From assembly GCA_003021045.1 (NCBI GenBank), contig PXRN01000021.1:1-45154 (forward strand): a DNA stretch of 45,154 bases, given 5' to 3'. Of the stretch, positions 26,198 through 33,213 are shown one piece after another. How positions within the stretch are numbered: position 1 is the stretch's first letter; every line of letters begins with the position of its first letter. This DNA is from Halobacteriales archaeon QS_4_69_34 (lineage in GTDB: Archaea > Halobacteriota > Halobacteria > Halobacteriales > Halococcaceae). Below the pieces are notes generated by a model. It ran no database searches. It had not been told where the DNA came from and saw only the letters and a program-made list of their open reading frames with translations. The translations under genes were made by a program, and so were the position numbers.

Positions 26198-26653
26198 ATG
26201 AGTCTCGACGTCGAGGTGCCGGACCCGCCGCGGCTCGAAACGGGTGTGGACGCCGACCAGTACGAGGACGCCGACGTGGGCGGCGACGAGTACCGCCGCG
26301 CGGCGCTTCAGGACTTCCTCGACGAGGGCGCGTGGGCCGAGGCGTTCGAGCAGTGGGCCGAGGGAGCCGAGATGGACGCCGAGGCCTTCGCGGTCGCGCG
26401 CGACCTCGGTCTGCTCGGCCGGTACGACTTCTTCTGGGACGACTTCGCCGACCGCGTGGGCTATCACGCCCCCGGCATCCCGGAGGATTGGCGCGAGCGC
26501 GACCTCCATCCCGAACTCGACTCGTGGGCCACGGTCTCGGCGATCAACGCCGGGCTCACCGAGCTCGGCCAGATCGTCTGTGAGGTGCTCAAAGAGGACT
26601 ACATCGACTGGGAGGCCGACTACGAGCCGCCCGAGGACCTCCCCGACTTCTAA
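26198..26653 (+). CDS. Uncharacterised acidic haloarchaeal protein
   Basis: The 151-residue soluble protein is strongly acidic and rich in tryptophan and tyrosine near its end (GLLGRYDFFWDDFADRVGY, DYIDWEADYEPPEDLPDF). There are no cysteine motifs except one late Cys, no signal peptide and no membrane segment. I do not recognise the family, though the regular codon use and halophile composition leave little doubt that it is a gene. The start is supported by a TATA-like TGTATTC about 25-30 bases upstream. A perfect palindrome just upstream suggests specific regulation. It stands alone. Confidence 0.78.
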   Translation: MSLDVEVPDPPRLETGVDADQYEDADVGGDEYRRAALQDFLDEGAWAEAFEQWAEGAEMDAEAFAVARDLGLLGRYDFFWDDFADRVGYHAPGIPEDWRERDLHPELDSWATVSAINAGLTELGQIVCEVLKEDYIDWEADYEPPEDLPDF

Positions 26654-26749
26654 TGTCACGCCGGTCGGCCGTCGTCGGCGCGAGCACTACCGTCGTGTGG
26701 AGTCACGACTCACACGACGGCGGCCGTCGATCGAAAACGGGGACCGGAG

Positions 26750-26893
26750 CTACTCCCGCGGGACGGCGAGGTTCCGGAGCGTCCCGCCACACTCCGGGCA
26801 CGCCCCTCCCGGCGGGGACGCGTCGATGCGGCTGTGACAGCTCGTGCATTCCCGGTACGACTCGCCGGGCGTGTAGGGGTCACTTCGGACCAT
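26750..26893 (-). CDS. Rubrerythrin-like zinc-ribbon mini-protein (47 aa)
   Basis: A short minus-strand frame from the ATG at 26893 to the TAG at 26750 encodes 47 residues beginning MVRSDPYTPGESYRECTSC. It contains Cys-x2-Cys (ECTSCH) and Cys-x2-Cys (ACPECGG), followed by GTLRNLAVPRE. This is the plan of the small rubrerythrin-like zinc-ribbon proteins common in haloarchaea, whose function is unknown. Codon use is regular, and a TATA-like GTTAAG (minus strand, 26916-26923) sits about 25-30 bases before the ATG. An AT-rich repeat island lies directly upstream. Confidence 0.82.
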   Translation of the reverse strand: MVRSDPYTPGESYRECTSCHSRIDASPPGGACPECGGTLRNLAVPRE

Positions 26894-26920
26894 GCCCAAC
26901 ACTACCACCGACCACGCTTA

Positions 26921-26980
26921 ACTGCTATGCTCTAACACACTAGTATGCTATAACGGAAACGTCCTAGTATAAGGTAAGGC
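26921..26980. repeat. AT-rich island with three imperfect direct repeats
   Basis: In otherwise very GC-rich DNA, TATGCTCTAAC (26926-26936) and TATGCTATAAC (26944-26954) repeat at an 18-base period. TAGTATAAGGTAAG (26965-26978) is a third related copy of TAGTATGCTATAAC (26941-26954). The island lies at and upstream of the promoter of the 47-residue zinc-ribbon gene. Confidence 0.7.
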
Positions 26981-27061
26981 CGCTAGCAAGGAGGGCCAAA
27001 GAGGGCCGACGGCGAATCGAAGAGGAGAGAGGGGAGAGGTGGGCCCGTCGTCACAGGACGG

Positions 27062-27616
27062 CTACCGTCGCGCGGCGAGGACGAACGTCTCCCGGCGCTC
27101 GTCGGCGCGCTTGACGTCGAATCCAGCACCGGAGAGCGCGTCGGTCGCCGCCGCGAGGGTGAAGCGCTCGTCGGTCGGCGGGCCGCGCTCGCCGGTTCCG
27201 TTCGCCGTCCAGTCCGCGATCGCCAGCCGGCCACCCGGCCGGAGAACACGCGCGAGCTCGTCGAGCGAGCGCTCACTACCGAACTCGTGGTAGGTCATCG
27301 TCGAGAACGCGCCGTCGAGGCCGCCCGCGTCGAAGGGCAGGTCCGCGACCTCGGCGGTCACGAGTCGAACGTCGTCGGGGACCCCGCGCTCGCGATATCG
27401 GTCGTGCATCCCGGACTGGACGTCGACGGCGTGGAGCGTCCCGACGTGGGACGCGACGTCGTCGGTGTAAAAGCCCGTGCCCGAGCCCAGATCCGCGACC
27501 GTCGCGTCGGGCGCGGGATCGAGCGCGAACAGCAGCTCCTCGGCCGAAAGGTACGCGTAGCGCGTCGGGTCGTCGAGGCCGTCGGCGCGCTCGACCGGGT
27601 AAGTGTGGAAACCCAT
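27062..27616 (-). CDS. Class I SAM-dependent methyltransferase
   Basis: The 184-residue small methyltransferase has motif I VADLGSGTGFYTDDVA (residues about 39-54), an acidic strand 2 LHAVDVQSGM, and motif IV/post-I text FDAGGLDGAFSTMTYHEF. The loop LARVLRPGGRLAIADW is a clear class I signature. The YHEF segment is typical of UbiE/ArsM-like small methyltransferases. The start MGFHTYPVERADGL follows a minus-strand TATA-like element (CATAAAC at 27640-27646), supporting 27616. Substrate is unknown. Confidence 0.85.
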   Translation of the reverse strand: MGFHTYPVERADGLDDPTRYAYLSAEELLFALDPAPDATVADLGSGTGFYTDDVASHVGTLHAVDVQSGMHDRYRERGVPDDVRLVTAEVADLPFDAGGLDGAFSTMTYHEFGSERSLDELARVLRPGGRLAIADWTANGTGERGPPTDERFTLAAATDALSGAGFDVKRADERRETFVLAARR

Positions 27617-27684
27617 GCCCCGAGGTGGCGTCCCGGGCGCATAAACCCGCGTCCGATACGGTCGGCGGGCTCGGCTGCCCAGCG

Positions 27685-27870
27685 GTGCAGTCGGCGCGGC
27701 GGGCGCGCCGCAATTAGGCGCGCCCGCTCGTGCGAGGGATGGCCGAGCGAGGGCCTGCGGTGCGGTGAGGCCCGCCGCGAGCGAAGCGATTGGGGGGTCG
27801 TGGGCTGTAGAGCGGCTGGGTGCCGTGCGGTCTCCCGTGTGTACCGGCACTCGTGGTTCGCGTCTCGCTT
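27685..27870. repeat. Dispersed intergenic repeat, type B copy 1
   Basis: This non-coding stretch resembles 30468-30670 in sequence order: a CGCGCC...CTCG(T/C)GCGAGGG(A/G)TG block, a GCGGTG(C/G)GG...GAGGCCCG block, then (C)GTGT..ACCGGCACTCG. Both copies read in the same direction. In one minus-strand frame both give a similar peptide containing RVPVH (RVPVHTGD and RVPVHENRD), so short ORFs called here are repeat artefacts. Nothing else is visible from 27617 to 28044. Confidence 0.55.
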
Positions 27871-28044
27871 CCACCCGCTTCACGCCAGCAGCGGCGCACG
27901 AATCGGCCGAGGAGAGGTCCCAGTCTGGGGCGCGGTGCGGTCGTATGCAGTCGCGATCTACGGTCTCGTGGTTCGCCTCGCGGGACTCGCGTTCGGCAGC
28001 GCTCGATCCACACCGATTACGGACGTCGATCGTACGTCCCACCG

Positions 28045-28344
28045 TCACCGCTCGTAGGTCCCGGTGAGCCGCGCCCACCCGATCTCGGCGTCTCCGAGCG
28101 CGGCGTCGAACGCCTCGCGCTCCGCACCCGGGTCGAGGTCGAGAGGCGTCGAGAGCGCGGCGAGCGAGAAGCGATAGGTGTGGACGCCGTCGCCCTCGGG
28201 TGGACACGGTCCCAGATAGCCGCTCTCCCCGAAGCCGTTCGTGCCCTGAATCGCCCTCTCGGGGCTATCGAGCCTCCGTTCCCGGGGACGCTCGGCGGGG
28301 ATCGTCGTCTGGTCGGCATGGCCGCTGCGAGGTCGTCCGTCCAC
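28045..28344 (-). pseudogene. PEBP (YbhB/YbcL) family protein, N-terminally truncated
   Basis: The C-terminal part of a phosphatidylethanolamine-binding-protein family member is clear: GTNGFGESGYLGPCPPEGDG, then VHTYRFSLAALSTPLDLDPG and a closing ARLTGTYER, all hallmarks of the YbhB/YbcL group. These proteins are normally about 150-180 residues long with a D-P-D-A-P and H-W motif in the N-terminal half. That half is missing: upstream of about 28325 the frame turns into unrelated sequence. It is probably a decayed remnant. Alternatively, a frameshift plus rearrangement hides the start. Confidence 0.72.
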
Positions 28345-28393
28345 GAGACCGTACCGCCGAGCGATTCATGACCCCCGGGTTCCGTGCTCGGAC

Positions 28394-28489
28394 ATGAGCG
28401 AACCCTGGCTGATCGACGGCCCGACCGGCGATCCCAACTGCATCCACGAGTGGGATATCAACGGCTCGTACAACCCGTTTCCCGAATAG
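28394..28489 (+). CDS. Possible 31-residue mini-protein
   Basis: ATG at 28394 to TAG at 28487-28489 encodes 31 residues starting MSEPWLIDGPTGDPNC and ending NGSYNPFPE. The composition is acidic with two tryptophans and no arginine, unlike the arginine-rich random frames of this genome, and third codon positions are mostly G or C. It may be a real small protein or a surviving scrap of a decayed gene, since it lies between a truncated PEBP gene and coding-like debris. I do not recognise a family. Confidence 0.4.
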   Translation: MSEPWLIDGPTGDPNCIHEWDINGSYNPFPE

Positions 28490-28589
28490 CCGCCCACACG
28501 GCGTTGCACCGGACGAACGACGACGCCACGATCGAGTCGTTCGCCGGCACGAGCAGCCGACAGCCGCGAGGCGGCGGAAGCTATGCTAC

Positions 28590-28819
28590 TGCGTCGAGCG
28601 CACGGTGCTGGAGGCCCTACCGTCTCGGCTCGTTCGGCGCGCTCCACGTCGGTCGGCTCCGAAAGGTCGAGGGCGAACTGGTCGGGTTCGTCGAGACGAC
28701 CACACGGACGCGGTGTTCGTCGCCGTGGTCCCGCCGACCGACGCCAGTGGCTCGGTGGCCTCCTCGTGGGGGACGGAGGTGGAAAGAACGGAGCAGCCGG
28801 TGGCCGGTCTCGGGTCGGA
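28590..28819 (+). other. Coding-like debris in shifted frames
   Basis: One frame reads LGSFGALHVGRLRKVEGELV (about 28624-28683) with protein-like composition. After about 28692 a different frame reads DDHTDAVFVAVVPPTDASGS and continues acidic to about 28820. Together they look like one gene with a frameshift, without a credible start or stop. I do not recognise a family. It may be a pseudogene or chance. Confidence 0.3.
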
Positions 28820-29884
28820 TCAGTCGGCGACCGCCGCAACGCACTGCGCGTCGGCCATCGCCAGCACGTCCTCGAAGAAGTCGAACGAGTCGTGCGGGCC
28901 GGGATTGGCCTCGGGGTGGTACTGGCGGGTGAGCACGCCCAGATCCTCGCTCGCCAGCCCCTCGGGGGTGTCGTCGTTGACGTTCCGTTGGGTGACGTCG
29001 AGGTCGCCCGGCTTGGCGACGGTGTAACCGTGGTTCTGTGTGGTCATCACCACCCGGCCCGAGTCGAGGTCCATCACGGGCTGGTTGACGCCGCGGTGGC
29101 CGAAGGCCATCTTCTCGGTGCTGCCGCCGAGCGCACCGGCGACGATCTGCTGGCCGAGACAGATGCCCGCGATCGGCACCTCGCCGACGAGCTCGTCGAC
29201 GAGTGTCCGCGCGTCCGTGAAGTTCTCCGGGTCGCCCGGGCCATTCGAGAGAAAGAGGAGGTCGGGCTCGACGCTCCGGACGTCGGCCGGCGTCGCGTCG
29301 TAGGGCAGCTGGTGGACGTCCGCGCCGCGGTCGCATAGTGACGACGCGATCGAGCCCTTCGCGCCGCAGTCGATCAGCGCCACGTCGTAGCGCCCGCCGC
29401 CGCGGTGGACCCGCGTTTCGGAAACGCTGACCTGCGAACCGATGTCGACGTGCTCGCTCATGCCCACGCAGTCGTCGAGTTCGGCGCGTGCGGCCTCGGG
29501 TGTGGCGTCCTCGCCGGCGGCGATCCCACAGTCCATTGCGCCCTCCTCGCGGACCCCGGTCACCACGTCGCGCGTGTCGAGGCGATCGACGGCCGGCACG
29601 CCCTCGCCGTCGAGCCACGCGGCCACGTCGTCGGTGAGCTCGCGCGCGAGGACGGCGTTGGGCTGCACGCGGTCGGACTCGAAGCGCTCCCCTCGGACGC
29701 CGTAGTTGCCGATCAGCGGGTAGGAGAACGTGAGCACCTGCTCGGCGTAGGAGGGATCGGTGAGGCTCTCCTCGTAGCCGGTGTAGGCCGTCGTGAACAC
29801 CAGCTCGCCGCGTGCCCGGCCCGGCGAGCGGGCACGCGCTTCGAGGACTTCCCCACTCTCCAGCGCCACGTAGGCGTCGGTCAT
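28820..29884 (-). CDS. carA: Carbamoyl-phosphate synthase small subunit
   Basis: The 354-residue glutamine amidotransferase subunit releases ammonia from glutamine for carbamoyl phosphate synthesis (arginine and pyrimidine pathways). The N-terminal domain has FTTAYTGYEESLTDPSYAEQ and SYPLIGNYG, typical of CarA. The C-terminal class I amidotransferase domain has the nucleophile in GICLGQQ, the FGHRGVNQPV motif, and the catalytic His-x-Glu in QYHPEANPGPHD. The length is normal. The large subunit carB is not in the window next to it. ATATTAAC at 29909-29916 serves as the TATA element. A Lrp/AsnC regulator diverges from the same intergenic region. Confidence 0.94.
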   Translation of the reverse strand: MTDAYVALESGEVLEARARSPGRARGELVFTTAYTGYEESLTDPSYAEQVLTFSYPLIGNYGVRGERFESDRVQPNAVLARELTDDVAAWLDGEGVPAVDRLDTRDVVTGVREEGAMDCGIAAGEDATPEAARAELDDCVGMSEHVDIGSQVSVSETRVHRGGGRYDVALIDCGAKGSIASSLCDRGADVHQLPYDATPADVRSVEPDLLFLSNGPGDPENFTDARTLVDELVGEVPIAGICLGQQIVAGALGGSTEKMAFGHRGVNQPVMDLDSGRVVMTTQNHGYTVAKPGDLDVTQRNVNDDTPEGLASEDLGVLTRQYHPEANPGPHDSFDFFEDVLAMADAQCVAAVAD

Positions 29885-29908
29885 TGCGATATGCGTACCG
29901 ACCCACCC

Positions 29909-29916
29909 ATATTAAC
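29909..29916 (-). promoter_or_regulatory. TATA box of carA
   Basis: ATATTAAC lies 25-32 bases upstream of the carA ATG on the minus strand. The 97-base divergent region to the regulator gene is short enough for the regulator to control both. Confidence 0.6.
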
Positions 29917-29981
29917 TGTTGTGTTCGAAGCGACGTTGCGAAATTCGTAACCGGCAAGTGCGTGTGGCGTCTCGACCGAGC

Positions 29982-30395
29982 GTGGACGAGCTCGACCGGC
30001 GCATCCTCGACGTCCTTCGGCGGGACGCGCGCACGCCCTACACCGCGATCGCCGAGCGCGTGGGCACCTCGGAGGGTACGGTTCGCAACCGCGTCGAGCG
30101 CATGAGCGAGGACGGCGTCATCGAGCGGTTCACCGTGGCGACCAGTACGGGCAACGTCAAGGCGATGGTCGAGGTGAGCGTGGCCGTCGACGTCGACACC
30201 GCCGCCGTCTCCGATCGGATGGCCGACTGGGTGGAGGTCGACTTCGTCTGGCAGGTCTCGGGCGAGGAGGACGTCGTGCTCGTCGTTGACGCCGCCGACA
30301 CCGGCAGCGTCAACGAGCTCATCACGCGGGCGCGCGAGCTCGACGAAGTGCTGAGCACGAAGACCCGGCTGATCCTCGACGAACGCCTCGGGTAG
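29982..30395 (+). CDS. Lrp/AsnC family transcriptional regulator
   Basis: The 137-residue regulator has an N-terminal winged helix-turn-helix (DELDRRILDVLRRDARTPYT, then IAERVGTSEGTVRNRVERM) and a C-terminal RAM-type ligand domain (KAMVEVSVAVDVDTAAVSDR ... VWQVSGEEDVVLVVDAADT). The GTG at 29982 puts the start exactly at the conserved V/M-DELDRRI; GTG codons at 29958 and 29964 are alternatives. Divergent placement from carA suggests that it senses an amino acid, perhaps glutamine or arginine, and controls carA; this is an inference. Confidence 0.87.
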   Translation: MDELDRRILDVLRRDARTPYTAIAERVGTSEGTVRNRVERMSEDGVIERFTVATSTGNVKAMVEVSVAVDVDTAAVSDRMADWVEVDFVWQVSGEEDVVLVVDAADTGSVNELITRARELDEVLSTKTRLILDERLG

Positions 30396-30467
30396 TCCCG
30401 CCGACGAGTCGGCGAGCGCCCGAGGACGGCGTCGTTCGGTCGCGGGTGCGGTTGCAGCCGCTGTGTG

Positions 30468-30670
30468 GTGCAGTCGCTGCCGGTGCGGTCAGAGCGGGGC
30501 GGTCGGCGCGCGGCTGCGCGCCGCTCGCGCGAGGGGTGAACGCGCCGGGCCGACCGCGGTGGGGCGGGAGGCCCGACGCGTGAATCGGCCCGGGAGGCTC
30601 GTGGCCCGCGGTCGCGGTGTGGCGGTGTAGTCGCGGTTCTCGTGTACCGGCACTCGCGGCCCTCGCGCTT
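30468..30670. repeat. Dispersed intergenic repeat, type B copy 2
   Basis: This is the second copy of the element at 27685-27870, in the same orientation, ending in the shared ACCGGCACTCG block. It fills most of the 388-base gap between the Lrp-type gene and the next gene (30396-30783). The remainder of that gap shows nothing I can support. Confidence 0.55.
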
Positions 30671-30783
30671 GCGCCCGATTCGTCCGATGGCGGCCCGTAG
30701 CACGAACGGTTCGAGACTCGCCGGCTCCGGGAGCGGTGTGTTCACACACCGGCGGTCGCGGTCGCTACGAGTGTCGACGCCAC

Positions 30784-31197
30784 CTACGGCCTGAGTGCCG
30801 CGTAGGCGACGACGGCGAAGCAGACGAGTCCGAGCGCGACGGCGGCCTCCCCGGACAGCCGCGTCCACCGCTCGACGTTGGCCACCTCGACCGACAGGGC
30901 GTCGAGGACCGGCCCGACGAGCAGTGGCCCGCGCACGGCGAGCACGGCACCGCCCATCGTCAGAAACAGCCCGAGCAGCGAGAAGCGCTGTATCGTGCTC
31001 GATCGCCCGTCACCGGTCCCCCTAGAACGGTCAGCAGGGTCGCCGCCGACGAGCCGCGGGCCCTCACCCCGGTCGACGACCGTCCAGGAGGCGTCCCTCG
31101 CGGACGGGAATCGGTCGGCGTCCGGTTCGAGGCGCTCGGGGTCGATCGAGTCGCTTTCCTCGTCGATCTCGACGAGAAAGTCCGGTTCATCGTCCAT
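30784..31197 (-). CDS. Small two-helix membrane protein, uncharacterised
   Basis: The 137-residue protein begins with an acidic cytoplasmic part (DDEPDFLVEIDEESDSIDPE) and ends with two hydrophobic segments, FSLLGLFLTMGGAVLAV and ALGLVCFAVVAYAAL. No enzyme motifs are visible. I do not recognise a named family, though proteins with this layout are common hypothetical genes in haloarchaea. The ATG at 31197 is the first in-frame start that gives acidic rather than arginine-rich sequence. Confidence 0.7.
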   Translation of the reverse strand: MDDEPDFLVEIDEESDSIDPERLEPDADRFPSARDASWTVVDRGEGPRLVGGDPADRSRGTGDGRSSTIQRFSLLGLFLTMGGAVLAVRGPLLVGPVLDALSVEVANVERWTRLSGEAAVALGLVCFAVVAYAALRP

Positions 31198-31364
31198 GGT
31201 CTCCTCTCGGCGTGCGCCCTCGGTCGTCGGGGTCCGGTGGCGGTGGCCGTGAGCGGTCGACGCGGCGGTAAACCGTTTTCGAGACGCACCCGTCGCGCTC
31301 TTTTGGCCCCCGGCACGTCCACACAGCGCTCGCTGGGTGTGTCGATCGGAGCCGTGGCCCGGAT

Positions 31365-32072
31365 TCAGTCGTCCTCGGGCGGCGCACCCACGCCGGGCGT
31401 CGCCCAGTCGGGCGCGTCGAACTGTGCGTTGCCCTCGTGGACGTACCGGTAGAACCGGCCGATCAGCCGGTAGGGCAGCCAGTCGTCGACCCGGGGCTCG
31501 ACGCTTCCCGTCCGGATCGCCCGGGCGACGCTCCCGGGCGTGAGGTCCGCGCTGTCGACGCGGGTGTGTGCGCGCCCGACCTCGACCGGGTAGTGAGCGT
31601 CCGACCCGCCCGTCATGGGCAGGCCACGCTCCTCGGCGAGGCGCTCGACCCACTCCCGCGTGCGGGGATGCTTGCCGTTGACCTCGATGGCGTCGAAGCC
31701 CGCGTCGACCTCCTGTACAGTCGAGTTCCGGTAGGGGTGGGCGATGATCGCCGCACAGCCCCGCGCGTGGGCCATCTCGACCACCGCCGCGGGTTCGAGG
31801 GTCCCCGGCTCCGTCTCCCGTGGCGGATCGGGGCCGACCACGAGGACGTGGCCCATCGTGGTCGAAACCTCGATGCCCGGGAGCACGGCCACGCCGGCGA
31901 TCTCGGGGTCGAACGCGCGGTAGTAGTCGTGGTTGGTGGTGACGACGGCGTCGAGCCCCCGGGCGCGCGCCACGCGGGCGAGCAGCCGAACGCCGAGCGG
32001 GTCGTAGGCGTCGCCGAGTCGACGCCGCCCGTGGAAAAAGCGTGTGTGGGCGTGGAGGTCGATGTCGTACAC
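31365..32072 (-). CDS. PHP-domain phosphoesterase
   Basis: The 235-residue PHP (polymerase and histidinol phosphatase) domain protein has its metal ligands in order: DLHAHTRFFHG at the start, VLPGIEVSTTMGHVLVVG in the middle, CAAIIAHPYRN, and GGSDAHYPVEVG near the end. PHP proteins hydrolyse phosphoesters with bound metals; stand-alone haloarchaeal ones have unknown substrates. The GTG at 32072 gives the usual short N-terminus (VYDIDLHAHT). The open frame further upstream on this strand is antisense to the lipid kinase and not coding. The gene diverges from that kinase, with starts about 55 bases apart. Confidence 0.82.
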   Translation of the reverse strand: MYDIDLHAHTRFFHGRRRLGDAYDPLGVRLLARVARARGLDAVVTTNHDYYRAFDPEIAGVAVLPGIEVSTTMGHVLVVGPDPPRETEPGTLEPAAVVEMAHARGCAAIIAHPYRNSTVQEVDAGFDAIEVNGKHPRTREWVERLAEERGLPMTGGSDAHYPVEVGRAHTRVDSADLTPGSVARAIRTGSVEPRVDDWLPYRLIGRFYRYVHEGNAQFDAPDWATPGVGAPPEDD

Positions 32073-32126
32073 GTCTCCGGGGACGTGCCGGCAGGCCTTT
32101 GCCCTTCCGTTGTGAAGCGCCGCGTC

Positions 32127-33128
32127 ATGAACGAACGGGGAGACCGCCGACGCCGCAGCGTGCTCACCGACGGCGGGCAGCGCTCGCCCCCGGCTTCCGC
32201 GACCGGCGACGTAACCGACGGGAGCGAGTCGCGCGTGCTGATACTGAACCCGGTCAGCGGGAGCGCCACACACGCCGAGCGCGTCCACGAACTCGCCGCC
32301 GAGCACGGCTTCGCGGTGCGCGAGACCGCGGAGGGGGGCGACGCCGTCGCGTTCGCCCGGGAGGTCGCCGGCGACGCTGATCTCGTCGGGGCCTGTGGCG
32401 GCGACGGCACGCTCAACGAGGTCGTCCGCGGACTGTTCGCCGAGCGCGCACTCGATACGACCACCGTCTGTGTGATCCCCGCCGGGACGGGCAACAACTT
32501 CGCGGGAAATATCGGCGTCACGGGCCTCGAGCAGGCCTTCGCGGTGGCCGCACACGGCGAGACGCGCGAGATCGACCTCGGAGTGGCTGCGGGCCGCCCG
32601 TTCGTCAACTCCTGTATCGCCGGCCTCACCGCGGACGCGAGCTCCGAGACCACCGCGGAGATGAAAGACAGTTTGGGCGTGCTGGCCTACGTCGTCAACA
32701 CGATCCGGACGACCGTCGAGTTCGAGCCGATGGCGCTCACGATCGAGGCCGCGGGGGGCGGGGAGTCGTGGCGCGGCGAGGCCGCGTTCGTCCTGATCGG
32801 CAACGGCCGTCGGTTTCCCGTCGAGGGGCGCACGCAGGCGAACATGGAAGACGGCCTGTTCGAGGTGACGATCATCGAGGACCGCCCCACGGGCAAGCTC
32901 GTCGGCGAGGCCGCACTCAGGCGACTGTTCGGCTCGGACACGTCGAACATCACCCGCCTCCGAGCGCCCGCACTCACGCTCGCGGTCGAGGACGACGAGC
33001 CCCGGACGTTCAGCCTCGACGGCGAGATGCTCTCCGCACGCGAACTCGACGTCGAAACCCGCCGGGGCGCGCTCTCGCTGCCGGTCGGCGAGGGCTACGA
33101 GCCCGATCCGACCGGCGGATCGGAATGA
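32127..33128 (+). CDS. Diacylglycerol/sphingosine kinase-like lipid kinase (YegS/DgkA-like)
   Basis: The 333-residue product has the DAGK catalytic fold: VLILNPVSGSATHAERVHEL at about residue 37, ACGGDGTLNEVVRGL with the GGDGT nucleotide-binding motif, and VIPAGTGNNFAGNIG. The C-terminal beta domain ends with DGEMLSARELDVE, a typical DGEM/DGE segment. Such kinases phosphorylate diacylglycerol-like lipids at the membrane; in archaea the lipid may be an archaeol-type substrate. The first 35 residues are an arginine-rich then acidic extension, and a later start is possible. The gene is closely followed by a Nudix/IPP-isomerase-like gene, hinting at isoprenoid-lipid metabolism. Confidence 0.86.
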   Translation: MNERGDRRRRSVLTDGGQRSPPASATGDVTDGSESRVLILNPVSGSATHAERVHELAAEHGFAVRETAEGGDAVAFAREVAGDADLVGACGGDGTLNEVVRGLFAERALDTTTVCVIPAGTGNNFAGNIGVTGLEQAFAVAAHGETREIDLGVAAGRPFVNSCIAGLTADASSETTAEMKDSLGVLAYVVNTIRTTVEFEPMALTIEAAGGGESWRGEAAFVLIGNGRRFPVEGRTQANMEDGLFEVTIIEDRPTGKLVGEAALRRLFGSDTSNITRLRAPALTLAVEDDEPRTFSLDGEMLSARELDVETRRGALSLPVGEGYEPDPTGGSE

Positions 33129-33213
33129 GAGAGGACCGACGAACGACCGGATGCGACGGTCGCGCGACCCGCGAGTCGAAGCCGATTTGCCCGGCCTCCG
33201 CGACGGGCGGGAC

